64,000 nt of DNA from Bacilli bacterium (GTDB taxonomy: Bacteria; Bacillota_I; Bacilli_A; RFN20; CAG-449). Below are positions 16,847 to 25,614 of the stretch, in pieces. The position numbers and the translations under genes are program-made. The stretch lies in assembly GCA_900755065.1 (NCBI GenBank), contig CAAEFC010000006.1, positions 90,086 through 154,085 of the forward strand, given 5' to 3'. The notes under the pieces were generated by a model, which was given only the letters and a program-made list of their open reading frames with translations, ran no database searches and was not told where the DNA came from. The number at the start of each line of letters is the position of its first letter. Position 1 is the stretch's first letter.

Positions 16847-19459
16847 ATGAAATTCATGACATCGACGGAAATCAGAAACACCTGGCTGAATTTCTTTAAA
16901 GAAAGGGGGCATTACATCGAGCCGAGCGCGAGTCTAATTCCGCACGACGACCCGACGTTACTTTGGATCAATGCCGGGGTCGCGGCGTTGAAAAAGTATT
17001 TCGACGGAAGCGAAATCCCGACGCACACCCGGATCACCAATGCCCAGAAAGCAATCCGGACCAACGATATCGACAATGTCGGCAAGACGGCCAGACATCA
17101 TACCTTTTTCGAAATGCTCGGAAATTTCTCGATCGGGGATTATTTCCGTGCGGAAGTGATTCCGTGGGCTTTTGAATTGCTGACCGATCCGAAGTACTTC
17201 GGTCTGGACAAGGATCGCCTCTACGTTACGGTGTATCCGGACGATGCGGAAAGCCAGAAACTCTGGGTCCGATGCGGCATCGATCCGAAGCATCTGATCC
17301 CTCTGAAAGACAACTTCTGGGAAATCGGGGAAGGCCCGTGCGGACCGGATACCGAAATTTTCTTCGACAGGGGCGAAAAATACGATCCGGAGAATCTGGG
17401 AATCCGCCTCCTCAAAGAGGATATCGAGAACGACCGGTATATCGAAATCTGGAACATCGTGTTTTCGACGTTCAACGCCGAAACCGGCGTGGAAAGAAAG
17501 AATTACAAGGAACTTCCGTCCAAGAACATCGACACCGGCGCGGGTCTGGAACGGCTGTGCTGCATTCTTCAAGATACGGAAACCAACTTTGAAACCGATC
17601 TGTTCTATCCTTACATCGAGCAGGTCGAACGGATCGCGGATAAAAAATACGAAGGCGAAAACAAAATGGCTTACCGCGTCATCGCCGATCATATTCGCGC
17701 CTGCACGTTCGCACTGGCCGACGGCGCTTCCTTTTCCAACGAAGGAAGAGGATACGTGCTTCGGAGAATTCTCCGGCGAGCCGTCCGTTACGGACGGAAA
17801 TTGGGCATTACCCGTCCGTTTATGCATGAACTGGTGGGAACCGTCTGCAAGGTGATGGAAGGCTATTATCCGTATCTGAACGAAAAGAAGGAGCGGATCG
17901 CGAAGATGATCGAAGCGGAAGAAGAAAAATTCGCATTGACGCTGAATTCGGGCGAACAGATGCTAAGAAAGAAACTGGAAGAAGTCGATCTTTTAAGCGG
18001 CGAAACGGCGTTCAGGCTCTACGATACGTTCGGTTTTCCGATCGAACTGACGGAGGAAATCTGCGCCGAACAGGGTAAAAAAGTCGATATCGAAGGATTT
18101 AAGACGGAAATGAACCGGCAAAGGGAAAGAGCCCGGAGCGCGCGAGGCGAAGCACAGTCTTTCAACCGTCAGTCCAAAGACCTGCTGGAATTCACCGCGC
18201 CTTCCGAATTCATCTATTCGACTTACGAACCGATGCAGGCGAAAGTCATCGGATTATTCAAAGACGGCGTGAAGACGGACGTGCTGGACGACGAGGGCGA
18301 AGTCGTATTCGACAAGACCAATTTCTACGCCACCAGCGGCGGTCAGATCGCCGATATCGGGACGATTGAAAACGAAACCTGCTCCGCGACCGTGAGCGGC
18401 GTGGAAAAAGCCGCGCACAAGCAACACCTGCACAGCGTGAAAGTGCAGTTCGGTTCGATCCGGATCGGCGATACATTCACCTTGATCGTCGATGCTGAGC
18501 GGCGAAAGAGCATCATGCGCAACCACAGCGCGGTGCACCTGCTTCAAAAGGCGCTTCGGGTGGTTCTCGGCGATCACGTTCATCAGGAAGGATCGTACGT
18601 TTCCGATACGGTGGTTCGTTTCGACTTCGCGCATTACGAAAAGATGACCGCCTTGCAATTGCGTCAGGTCGAAAAGACGGTGAACGAATACATTGCGCGC
18701 GGGTTGAAGGTGGAAACGAAGATTCTGCCTCTGGCGGAAGCGAAAAAACTGGACGCGATGGCGCTTTTCGACGAAAAATACGGCGATTACGTCCGCGTCG
18801 TCGATATGGGAGGCGAGTCCGTGGAATTCTGCGGAGGAACGCACGTGTCGAACACGAGAGAAATCGGGCTTTTCGCTATCGTCTACGAGGAATCGATCGC
18901 GGCCGGCGTCAGGAGAATCGAAGGAAGATGTTCGCTTTCCGCTTACGAATGGCTGAAACAGAAAGAGGTCGCGCTTCAAGCCGTCGCCGATCAGTTGAAA
19001 TGCTCTTCCTATGGCGAAGTGCCTTCGAAAATCCGTCAGTTGAACGAGGAGATCGCTTCGTTACGAAAAGGAAACGCGGAATTGAATCAGAAACTCTCGG
19101 GACTTGAATCGAAAGCGATCAGGGATGAGTTTCAAGAAACAGAAGGCGTACATGTCCTTCTGAAAAAAGTCGTCGACTACGACAAGGATCGCTTCCTCGC
19201 CCTGTTCGATTCGCTGAAAACCTGCTATGATCCTTCGATCGTTCTTCTGGCCAACGTCGGTAAGGACCGCGTTCAGTTCATCGCTGCGGTCAGCCCGTCG
19301 TTAACGGACCGCTATTCAGCCGGGAATCTGATCCGGATCGTCACCGCCGCCTGCGGCGGTTCCGGAGGCGGAAGAAAAGAATTCGCCCAAGGCGGAGGAA
19401 AAGACGGAAGCCAGGTCGAAAAGGCCTTCGATCTCGTCCGGAAGGAATTGCAGAAATGA
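16847..19459 (+). CDS. alaS: Alanyl-tRNA synthetase
   Basis: 870 residues from the ATG at 16847, eight bases after GAGGAGG; an upstream in-frame ATG at 16826 abuts the terminator. The class II core is visible (KAIRTNDIDNVGKTARHHTFFEMLGNFS shown by its TARHHTFFEM part, GEGPCGPDTEIFFD, DTGAGLERL), then the editing domain with NHSAVHLLQKAL and FCGGTHV zinc motifs, and a Gly-rich C-terminal end (GGSGGGRKEFAQGGGKD). Length is normal. It overlaps ruvX by ATGA. The alaS-ruvX-DUF1292 order is conserved in Bacillota. Transcription is under the T-box. Confidence 0.98.
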   Translation: MKFMTSTEIRNTWLNFFKERGHYIEPSASLIPHDDPTLLWINAGVAALKKYFDGSEIPTHTRITNAQKAIRTNDIDNVGKTARHHTFFEMLGNFSIGDYFRAEVIPWAFELLTDPKYFGLDKDRLYVTVYPDDAESQKLWVRCGIDPKHLIPLKDNFWEIGEGPCGPDTEIFFDRGEKYDPENLGIRLLKEDIENDRYIEIWNIVFSTFNAETGVERKNYKELPSKNIDTGAGLERLCCILQDTETNFETDLFYPYIEQVERIADKKYEGENKMAYRVIADHIRACTFALADGASFSNEGRGYVLRRILRRAVRYGRKLGITRPFMHELVGTVCKVMEGYYPYLNEKKERIAKMIEAEEEKFALTLNSGEQMLRKKLEEVDLLSGETAFRLYDTFGFPIELTEEICAEQGKKVDIEGFKTEMNRQRERARSARGEAQSFNRQSKDLLEFTAPSEFIYSTYEPMQAKVIGLFKDGVKTDVLDDEGEVVFDKTNFYATSGGQIADIGTIENETCSATVSGVEKAAHKQHLHSVKVQFGSIRIGDTFTLIVDAERRKSIMRNHSAVHLLQKALRVVLGDHVHQEGSYVSDTVVRFDFAHYEKMTALQLRQVEKTVNEYIARGLKVETKILPLAEAKKLDAMALFDEKYGDYVRVVDMGGESVEFCGGTHVSNTREIGLFAIVYEESIAAGVRRIEGRCSLSAYEWLKQKEVALQAVADQLKCSSYGEVPSKIRQLNEEIASLRKGNAELNQKLSGLESKAIRDEFQETEGVHVLLKKVVDYDKDRFLALFDSLKTCYDPSIVLLANVGKDRVQFIAAVSPSLTDRYSAGNLIRIVTAACGGSGGGRKEFAQGGGKDGSQVEKAFDLVRKELQK

Positions 19460-19902
19460 TCGGCAAGGTTCTCGGTCTGGATTTAGGGGAGAAGAGTCTG
19501 GGAATCGCCGAATCCGATCTGATGGGCGTGATCGCTTCCGGCGTGGAAAACTATCGTTTCGATTCGATGCAGTTCGACGGCGCTATCGAGCGCGTGCGCT
19601 TTTATTGTCAGAGGGACGGCATTCGCGAAATCGCGCTGGGACTACCGCTTCACATGTCCGGAGAAGAATCCGATCATTCCCGGATGTGCCGTCAGTTCAA
19701 AGAAAAACTGGAAAAGGAAATCCCGGGCGTCCAGGTGATTCTGATCGACGAAAGGTGGACGACGAAACAGGCCTCGCGCTACTTGCTCGAAGCCGATCTT
19801 TCCAGAGGAAAAAGAAAAAAAGTCATCGACAAAATGTCGGCTGTGTGCATTCTGGAAGCGTATCTGCCGATGAGAAAGCAGGTGAACGAACGTGAAGAAT
19901 GA
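19456..19902 (+). CDS. ruvX: RuvX/YqgF Holliday junction resolvase family protein
   Basis: 148 residues with an RNase H-like fold. VLGLDLGEKSLGIAESD carries the first catalytic Asp, IREIALGLPLHMSGEE the second strand, and LIDERWTTKQA the conserved Asp-Glu. The family processes the 5' end of pre-16S rRNA and has been described as a Holliday junction resolvase. It is coupled to alaS by an ATGA overlap and itself overlaps the following DUF1292 gene. Confidence 0.94.
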   Translation: MIGKVLGLDLGEKSLGIAESDLMGVIASGVENYRFDSMQFDGAIERVRFYCQRDGIREIALGLPLHMSGEESDHSRMCRQFKEKLEKEIPGVQVILIDERWTTKQASRYLLEADLSRGKRKKVIDKMSAVCILEAYLPMRKQVNEREE

Positions 19903-20137
19903 AGAGACGATCGCGCTGATCGACGAAAAGGGAAACCGAAAGGATCTGAAAATCTATTTTACCTATCACAGCGACCGCTTTGATCGGGATTACGTGATCT
20001 TCTTCGATCCCGACGATCCGGATCATCTTCTGGCCGGTTACGCGGACGAAGAGGGAAACCTGTCGGACATCGAAAGCGACGAAGAGTACGACGAACTCGA
20101 CGAAATCATCGAAGAATTTCAGGAAAAGCAGGAATAA
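19892..20137 (+). CDS. DUF1292 family protein (YrzB-like)
   Basis: 81 residues from a GTG start inside the end of ruvX. The sequence is very acidic and has FTYHSDRFDRDYVIFFDPDD, a typical DUF1292 strand pattern for the YrzB group found downstream of ruvX in Bacillota. Function unknown. It is the last gene of the alaS operon and is followed immediately by a terminator. Confidence 0.87.
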   Translation: MKNEETIALIDEKGNRKDLKIYFTYHSDRFDRDYVIFFDPDDPDHLLAGYADEEGNLSDIESDEEYDELDEIIEEFQEKQE

Positions 20138-20143
20138 GGAGGG

Positions 20144-20171
20144 GTCCGGGAAGTCGTTCCCGGACTTTTTT
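20144..20171 (+). terminator. Terminator of the alaS operon
   Basis: Perfect 9-bp stem GTCCGGGAA/TTCCCGGAC with a GTCG loop and six T residues. Confidence 0.92.
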
Positions 20172-20214
20172 GTTGCGTTTTTCAGCGAAAATTATCGGAT
20201 TTTTTAAAATAATA

Positions 20215-20244
20215 TTGAAGAAAGCGTTTTCACGGAATTATAAT
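20215..20244 (+). promoter_or_regulatory. Promoter of the InlB-repeat/amylase lipoprotein operon
   Basis: TTGAAG at 20215-20220 and TATAAT at 20239-20244 with an 18-bp spacer that is filled by a cre-like site. Confidence 0.7.
20219..20232. promoter_or_regulatory. cre site (CcpA operator) inside the amylase promoter
   Basis: AGAAAGCGTTTTCA matches the cre pattern TGWAANCGNTNNCA at all fixed positions but the first. Lying between -35 and -10, it would repress the operon when a preferred sugar is present, as expected for a starch-degrading gene. Confidence 0.65.
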
Positions 20245-20275
20245 TAAAAAAGATTTTAAGAAAGGGGAAACTCTG

Positions 20276-21004
20276 ATGAGAAAGAAAATTTTTGTGATGA
20301 GTTTGCTGACGCTTTCTTTGCTCAACTTCACTTCGTGCGGCGGGGAAAAGAAAACGTCTTCGGGCGGAAGCGTCGAGTGCATCTCGTATCACGTTACGTA
20401 CTATCTGAACGACGGTACGGATAAGGTCTATTATGAAACGGACGAAACATTCGGCTCGACGGTTACGCGGCCGGAAAATCCGAAGAGAGACGGATTCACG
20501 TTCCGGGGCTGGTGCGTCGATCCGGCGTGCTATATCACCTTTTCTCTCGATACGCCGATCAAAGCGGACACTTCGCTTTATGCCAAGTGGCTGGTGAATA
20601 CGACGACCGATTCGTCCTCGTCGTCGGCGGGAACGGATTCTTCTTCCGCATCGTCTTCAAGCGATTCAAGCGGAACAACGCTCGGCGTGACCTATACCGT
20701 CGAAGGCATGCCGGAATGGGTAACCAACGACGGTTGCGTGATCTTCGCCTGGGTTTGGAGCGTTACCAACATGGGAATGTGGGTCGATACCGTCTACACT
20801 TCGGAAACCTCTCTGACGTTCACCATCGATGAAGCAATCACCGGCATGTTACTGGCGCGGTGCATTTCCGGGACAAGTCAGCCGGACTGGACGGTTCAGG
20901 GCGACGTTTCCGGACGGATTTACAATCAGACGGAAAATATCGACGTTACGTCCGGGATTCTCACCTATACCTGTGCGTCCTGGAAAGAATACAATCCGAA
21001 TTAG
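20276..21004 (+). CDS. Lipoprotein with one InlB B-repeat
   Basis: 242 residues. A basic start, hydrophobic core and lipobox ending in TSC (Cys at residue 21) mark a lipoprotein. Residues about 40-103 form an InlB B-repeat (YYLNDGT, FRGW, LYAKW), found in Listeria internalins and many gut bacterial surface proteins. A Ser/Thr/Asp linker (SSSSSAGTDSSSASSSSDSS) then leads to a C-terminal domain of about 100 residues rich in Trp and Tyr (EWVTNDG, FAWVWS, DWTVQGD) that may bind carbohydrate. The gene is 12 bases ahead of the GH13 lipoprotein gene and shares its cre-controlled promoter. Confidence 0.82.
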   Translation: MRKKIFVMSLLTLSLLNFTSCGGEKKTSSGGSVECISYHVTYYLNDGTDKVYYETDETFGSTVTRPENPKRDGFTFRGWCVDPACYITFSLDTPIKADTSLYAKWLVNTTTDSSSSSAGTDSSSASSSSDSSGTTLGVTYTVEGMPEWVTNDGCVIFAWVWSVTNMGMWVDTVYTSETSLTFTIDEAITGMLLARCISGTSQPDWTVQGDVSGRIYNQTENIDVTSGILTYTCASWKEYNPN

Positions 21005-21016
21005 AGAAGGCCGAAG

Positions 21017-23644
21017 ATGAAAAAGAAATTCTTGTTTTTATCGGTTTTGGGCTTATCATTGAGCCTTTTGGGCGGATGCGGAAACGCTTCCGGGAATTCT
21101 ACGGGTTCGTCGGGAGACAATTGCACGAATTCGGGGCCGGTTTACCGCGTATACTTTTATTCCAACGGCGGCTCGGCCGTCGATACGCTGGAAGTGGCCG
21201 CCGGTTCGACGGCGACTAAACCGCAGGACCCGGTGCTTTCGGGAAAGACGTTTGAAGCCTGGTACACGACGAGCAACCTGACGGGGACGCCTTACGATTT
21301 TTCGCTTCCGGTCAACTCGAATCTGGTGCTTTACGCGAAATGGTCGAGCATCTCTTCGGAAGAAATCGAAAAGTACGAGCGGGACTGGACGGAGAAATCC
21401 GAAGAAAACCATCTGTACATTCACTATCTCCGGTTCAATAACACGCCGGAAGAATACGAAGACTGGGACATCTGGTCCTGGCCTTACAGCGGAGACGGAA
21501 CCAATTTCGATTTCGTCAAGGAAGGCGGACAGGTCGTCGTCGACGATCTGGGCGGGGCTTACGTCGACATCGATCTGACGAAAACGTATTCGCCGGCCGG
21601 CTGGCTCAACGGCGACTATGTCGACGGACTCACGATGTCGTACATGACGAACGGCGAACTGGTTTCCAAAGTCGGATTCCAGATCGTCCTGAAAGAAACC
21701 CGTAGCAACGCCGATTCGTATTGGAAAAACGACGGCGACGACAACTACATCACGATGAGCGAAAGCCGCTGGGATAACGGCTCGTATCACGTCTTCTGCG
21801 TGCAGAACAACGTGCCGAATTTCACGGCGCATTATTCGGCCGATCAGGCGGATAATCCTTACGATCACGACGACGGAAACAACGTTTCTGTATCCGATGT
21901 CGATTCCTCCGCGGCGGGCTACGGCGTCAGCGCTTCTTCTTCGGATTTCCGGAACAACGCCGGCATCGGCTATCAGGTGATGGTGGCTTCGTTCGCCGAT
22001 TCCGACGGCGACGGCATGGGCGATATTTACGGCATTACCAAAAAACTGGATTATCTGAAAGACAATCTGCACATCAACACGCTTTGGCTGACGCCGGTTC
22101 AACTTTCCGATTCGTATCACGGCTATGACATCATCGATTACAAAGTCGTCGACCCGAAATTCGGAAGCAAGGTTTCGCCGAATACGACCGGCGGTCAGCC
22201 GGACGAAGAAAGCGCGATGAAAGATTACGAAGATCTTCTCCGCGAGGCCGAACAGAGGGATATCCGCGTGGTCATGGATCTCGTCATCAATCACACGTCG
22301 AAGAAGAACGTCTGGTTCATGAAATCGAGCCTTCTGGATCCGGAATATCGTTCGTTCTATCAATGGAAACGGACTTCGGAAGTCGGCGACAACAAGAACT
22401 GGCATTCGTATTCGACCACGCCGTATTCTTACTACGGAAAATTCGCTTCGAGCATGCCGGAACTGAACTACGATTATCAGGGAACCCGCGACGCGATGGT
22501 CGACGTCGCCGAATTCTGGCTGGATAAGGGCGTTTCCGGATTCCGCATCGACGCGGTCAAACACGTCTACATGGCGGACGAAGTGACGAAAAACGCCGGA
22601 GACAAGGTGGTGGAAGACTACGACAGCGCGACGCAAACCGATTACTCTTCCAACCTGACCAAGAATATGAATTTCTTCCGCGAATTCAATGCCCGGATCA
22701 AGGCAAAGGACCCGGACGCGATGATCGTCGGAGAGAATTTCGACGGCAACGCGGTCAACAACGTCGCGCCGTATTACGAAGGACTCGACTCGCTGTTCGA
22801 TTTCTATACGTACTATAAACTTTCCAACATCGCGATGACGGACAGCAAGATGGCGCAAGCCAACGTCATCTCCACCGGCGGGCAGAACTCCGGAAAATGG
22901 AATTTCCCGGGCGTTTACGCCGAATACAATTCCTACCGGAACAACGACGCGATCGAATCGGTGTTCACGTCGAACCACGACGTCTCCCGGGTGATGAACA
23001 TGATGGCGGGCATGGCCGCGAACGCTGACGATCAGTCCGCGGGCACAGTCACCCTTTCCAACAGCGCGCTCGCCTTGGAAAGAGCCAAGTGCTATGCGAC
23101 GGTGATGACGATGTTACCGGGAATCACTTGGATCTATTACGGAGACGAACTGGGAATGACCAGCAACTTCGCCGACGGGGAAACGAAGACTTCGCCTCAC
23201 GTCGACCGGTGGTATCGTCAGCCGTATAAATTCGGAAACGAAGCCGCGGGCACGGCCGATAAGGACGGCGTCTATCAGACCGGATTCAACTTTACCGGCG
23301 GCGCCGGGTTCTCGATCGGATACGACGATTACAACAAGACGGTTTTGAAAAGTGCCGAGGATCAGTTGAAAGACAGCGATTCGATGCTGTCCTATTACAG
23401 CCGGCTGACGGCATTGAAATCCTCTTCGAAAACGCTGATTTCCGGTTCCTATCAGGGAATCAGCGCTTCCAATTCGATCTTTGCCTTTTCGCGGACGTTA
23501 GGAGAGGAAACGTATTCTATTTACGTCAATTTCTCTTCTTCCGCGGTCAGCGTGAGCCTTCCGTCCGGCACGCAGGTGATTCAGACGGGCAACGTCTCTT
23601 CTTCGAGTTTGGGCGCCCATTCCGCCGTAGTCATCAAGGGCTGA
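21017..23644 (+). CDS. Surface GH13 alpha-amylase/pullulanase-type lipoprotein with InlB repeat and CBM41-like domain
   Basis: 875 residues. The lipobox LLGGC places the acylated Cys at residue 22. An InlB B-repeat spans about 40-112, a CBM41 (pullulanase-associated)-like domain follows near 120-270 (LYIHYLR, DWDIWSWPYSGDG), and the GH13 barrel runs from about 310. Catalytic residues by motif are D512 (FRIDAVKH), E573 (VGENF) and D655 (TSNHD). A C-terminal beta domain ends the chain. It should cleave starch or related alpha-glucans at the cell surface, feeding the maltodextrin ABC system at 1-3.5 kb. Transcription is shared with the preceding lipoprotein gene. Confidence 0.92.
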   Translation: MKKKFLFLSVLGLSLSLLGGCGNASGNSTGSSGDNCTNSGPVYRVYFYSNGGSAVDTLEVAAGSTATKPQDPVLSGKTFEAWYTTSNLTGTPYDFSLPVNSNLVLYAKWSSISSEEIEKYERDWTEKSEENHLYIHYLRFNNTPEEYEDWDIWSWPYSGDGTNFDFVKEGGQVVVDDLGGAYVDIDLTKTYSPAGWLNGDYVDGLTMSYMTNGELVSKVGFQIVLKETRSNADSYWKNDGDDNYITMSESRWDNGSYHVFCVQNNVPNFTAHYSADQADNPYDHDDGNNVSVSDVDSSAAGYGVSASSSDFRNNAGIGYQVMVASFADSDGDGMGDIYGITKKLDYLKDNLHINTLWLTPVQLSDSYHGYDIIDYKVVDPKFGSKVSPNTTGGQPDEESAMKDYEDLLREAEQRDIRVVMDLVINHTSKKNVWFMKSSLLDPEYRSFYQWKRTSEVGDNKNWHSYSTTPYSYYGKFASSMPELNYDYQGTRDAMVDVAEFWLDKGVSGFRIDAVKHVYMADEVTKNAGDKVVEDYDSATQTDYSSNLTKNMNFFREFNARIKAKDPDAMIVGENFDGNAVNNVAPYYEGLDSLFDFYTYYKLSNIAMTDSKMAQANVISTGGQNSGKWNFPGVYAEYNSYRNNDAIESVFTSNHDVSRVMNMMAGMAANADDQSAGTVTLSNSALALERAKCYATVMTMLPGITWIYYGDELGMTSNFADGETKTSPHVDRWYRQPYKFGNEAAGTADKDGVYQTGFNFTGGAGFSIGYDDYNKTVLKSAEDQLKDSDSMLSYYSRLTALKSSSKTLISGSYQGISASNSIFAFSRTLGEETYSIYVNFSSSAVSVSLPSGTQVIQTGNVSSSSLGAHSAVVIKG

Positions 23645-23650
23645 AAATGA

Positions 23651-23679
23651 AACCGGTTCAAGCGGGAACCGGTTTTTTT
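23651..23679 (+). terminator. Terminator of the amylase operon
   Basis: Perfect 9-bp stem AACCGGTTC/GAACCGGTT with a six-base loop and seven T residues, just after the stop codon. Confidence 0.92.
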
Positions 23680-23776
23680 ACGGAATGAAAAAAGGAGAAA
23701 GCCGAAAGAGGAACGATGGTTTTTATGGAATTCCGCCGCATTCTTTCTTATAATGGAAAAGGAGAGAAGGAACGCT

Positions 23777-24763
23777 ATGATCTATCTGATTTACGGAGAG
23801 CAATTCCCTTTGGTCAAAAAGAGAGTCCGGAAACTGATCCGCACGCTTTTGCCTGACGGCGAAGACGAATTCAATTCCGTTCGTCTGAATGCCAAAGAGG
23901 TAACCGTTCAGGATATCGTGTATGAATGCAGTCTTCTTCCGTTCGGCGCGCGGAAAGTGGTCCGGGTGGATAATCCGTATTTTCTAGGCAGCGTCAAAGA
24001 GAGAATCCCGATCGAAAAAGATCAGGATTACGACGTTTTGCTCGGTTACATCGCCAATTCCAATGCGGTCGTCGATCTGATCTTTGTTCTGGAAAGCAAG
24101 ACGGTCAATAAAAAAAGCGAGATTTACAAAGCGATCGAAAAGAGGGGAAAAGTCCTATTTGAAGAGGGTTTGTCTCCCGAAGTTCTGGCGAAGACGGGAA
24201 AAGTTTACTTTGAAAAAAAGGGCGTGCGCATTACGCAGGAAGCGTTGGATCTTCTTCTGGAACGGGTCGGTAGCAACGTCACCGGATTCATTCAGGAGGC
24301 GGAAAAACTCGCCCTTTACAAGAAGGAAATCGATGTCGACGACGTTCATCTGATGGTGAATGTTCCTCCCGAGCAGAACGCGTTTCTCCTGTGCGACGCC
24401 TTGATCGGAAATCGGATCGGAAAAGCGATTTCCGTATTTCGGGATTTGACGGCGTTAAAAGAAGAACCGGTCCGTCTGATCGCTCTTCTGGCCGGGCAGT
24501 TCCGGTTGCACGCGTGCGTGGCGTATCTGTACACGAAAGAAAAGAGGAGTCAGGAGGAGATCGCTTCGCAACTGAATGTGCATCCTTACCGGGTAAAACT
24601 GATGTGCCGGAATCTCGTCCGCATTTCCTACGATCGCCTGATCGAAGTGACGGAAAGGCTTTACGCGCTGGATCAGAAAATCAAAGCGATGGAAATCGAT
24701 GCGACGACGGGACTGGAACTTTTTCTGGCGCGGTTTCCTTCTGTCGGGGAGAAAATTAGATGA
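23777..24763 (+). CDS. holA: DNA polymerase III delta subunit
   Basis: 328 residues from the ATG at 23777 preceded by AGAAGGAA; the in-frame ATG at 23753 is too near the likely -10 TATAAT at 23749. MIYLIYGEQFPLVKKRVRKL and later features (ECSLLPFGARKVVRVDNPYF, PPEQNAFLLCDALIG, LLAGQFRLH, LNVHPYRVK) match HolA, which loads the sliding clamp as part of the tau/gamma complex. The following truB gene overlaps it by ATGA. Confidence 0.9.
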   Translation: MIYLIYGEQFPLVKKRVRKLIRTLLPDGEDEFNSVRLNAKEVTVQDIVYECSLLPFGARKVVRVDNPYFLGSVKERIPIEKDQDYDVLLGYIANSNAVVDLIFVLESKTVNKKSEIYKAIEKRGKVLFEEGLSPEVLAKTGKVYFEKKGVRITQEALDLLLERVGSNVTGFIQEAEKLALYKKEIDVDDVHLMVNVPPEQNAFLLCDALIGNRIGKAISVFRDLTALKEEPVRLIALLAGQFRLHACVAYLYTKEKRSQEEIASQLNVHPYRVKLMCRNLVRISYDRLIEVTERLYALDQKIKAMEIDATTGLELFLARFPSVGEKIR

Positions 24764-25614
24764 AAGACGGAATTCTTTTGGTTCATAAACCGGTCGGCAT
24801 GACCTCGCGCGAAGTGGTCAATTTTCTGATGAAAAAACTGAATACGCGAAAGATGGGACATACAGGAACGCTGGATCCTTTTGCCGAAGGTCTGATGATC
24901 GTCACGGTCAACAAAGGCACGAAGATTTCTTCGTTTATCGAGGAATTCGACAAATCCTATCTTGCGGAACTGACCCTCGGCGCTTCAACGGATACGTTGG
25001 ATTGCGACGGTCGGATTCTGGAAGAAAAAAAAGTGGACCTTCCTTTGGACGCCGCGCAAGTCAGGACTGTGCTGGAATCCTTCAAGGGAGAAATCGAACA
25101 GATTCCTCCGATGTATTCGGCGATCAAAGTCGACGGAGAAGAATTGTACAAAAAGGCGCGTCGAGGCGAAGAAATCGCGCGGAAAGCGCGTCGGGTGTTC
25201 ATTTCGGACATCCGCCTGATCTCGATCGACAAAGAAAAGATCGTCTTTTCGGCGGACTGTTCCAAAGGGACCTATATCCGGACGTTGGGCGCGGATATCG
25301 CCGAACGGCTGAATTATCCGGGACATCTGACTTCTCTGACCCGCCTGAAAGTCGGACGGTATAATCTGAAAATGGCGAAAACTCCCGAGGAGATTGAGGA
25401 GAGCGACATCCTGTCCATCGGGGAAGCCTTGCAGCATCTTCCGTCTTTCACCGTCACGGGAAACGACGAATTCAAAGTGAAAAACGGCTGTAAAATCGCC
25501 CTTCCGCTTGACGCGGATATCTGTCTGATCAAAGATAAAGCCCGTCTTCCTCTGGCTATCTACCGGAAGGAAAAAGACGGTGTTTACGCCTGTCTACGAG
25601 GACTGATCGGATGA
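24760..25614 (+). CDS. truB: tRNA pseudouridine-55 synthase
   Basis: 284 residues. MKDGILLVHKPVGMTS and KMGHTGTLDPFAEGLM show the TruB family; the Asp of GTLDP is the catalytic nucleophile. YSAIKVDGEELYKKAR and CSKGTYIRTLGADIA are further family motifs. It makes pseudouridine 55 in the T-loop of tRNA. The gene overlaps holA upstream and ribF downstream, an order (truB-ribF, near rpsO) usual in Bacillota. Confidence 0.96.
   Translation: MKDGILLVHKPVGMTSREVVNFLMKKLNTRKMGHTGTLDPFAEGLMIVTVNKGTKISSFIEEFDKSYLAELTLGASTDTLDCDGRILEEKKVDLPLDAAQVRTVLESFKGEIEQIPPMYSAIKVDGEELYKKARRGEEIARKARRVFISDIRLISIDKEKIVFSADCSKGTYIRTLGADIAERLNYPGHLTSLTRLKVGRYNLKMAKTPEEIEESDILSIGEALQHLPSFTVTGNDEFKVKNGCKIALPLDADICLIKDKARLPLAIYRKEKDGVYACLRGLIG

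Noticed and set aside
21056..22978. 640-codon minus-strand open frame opposite the amylase gene
   Set aside because: It has Arg/Val/Asp-rich shadow composition with no family resemblance, while the plus strand encodes a clear GH13 enzyme.
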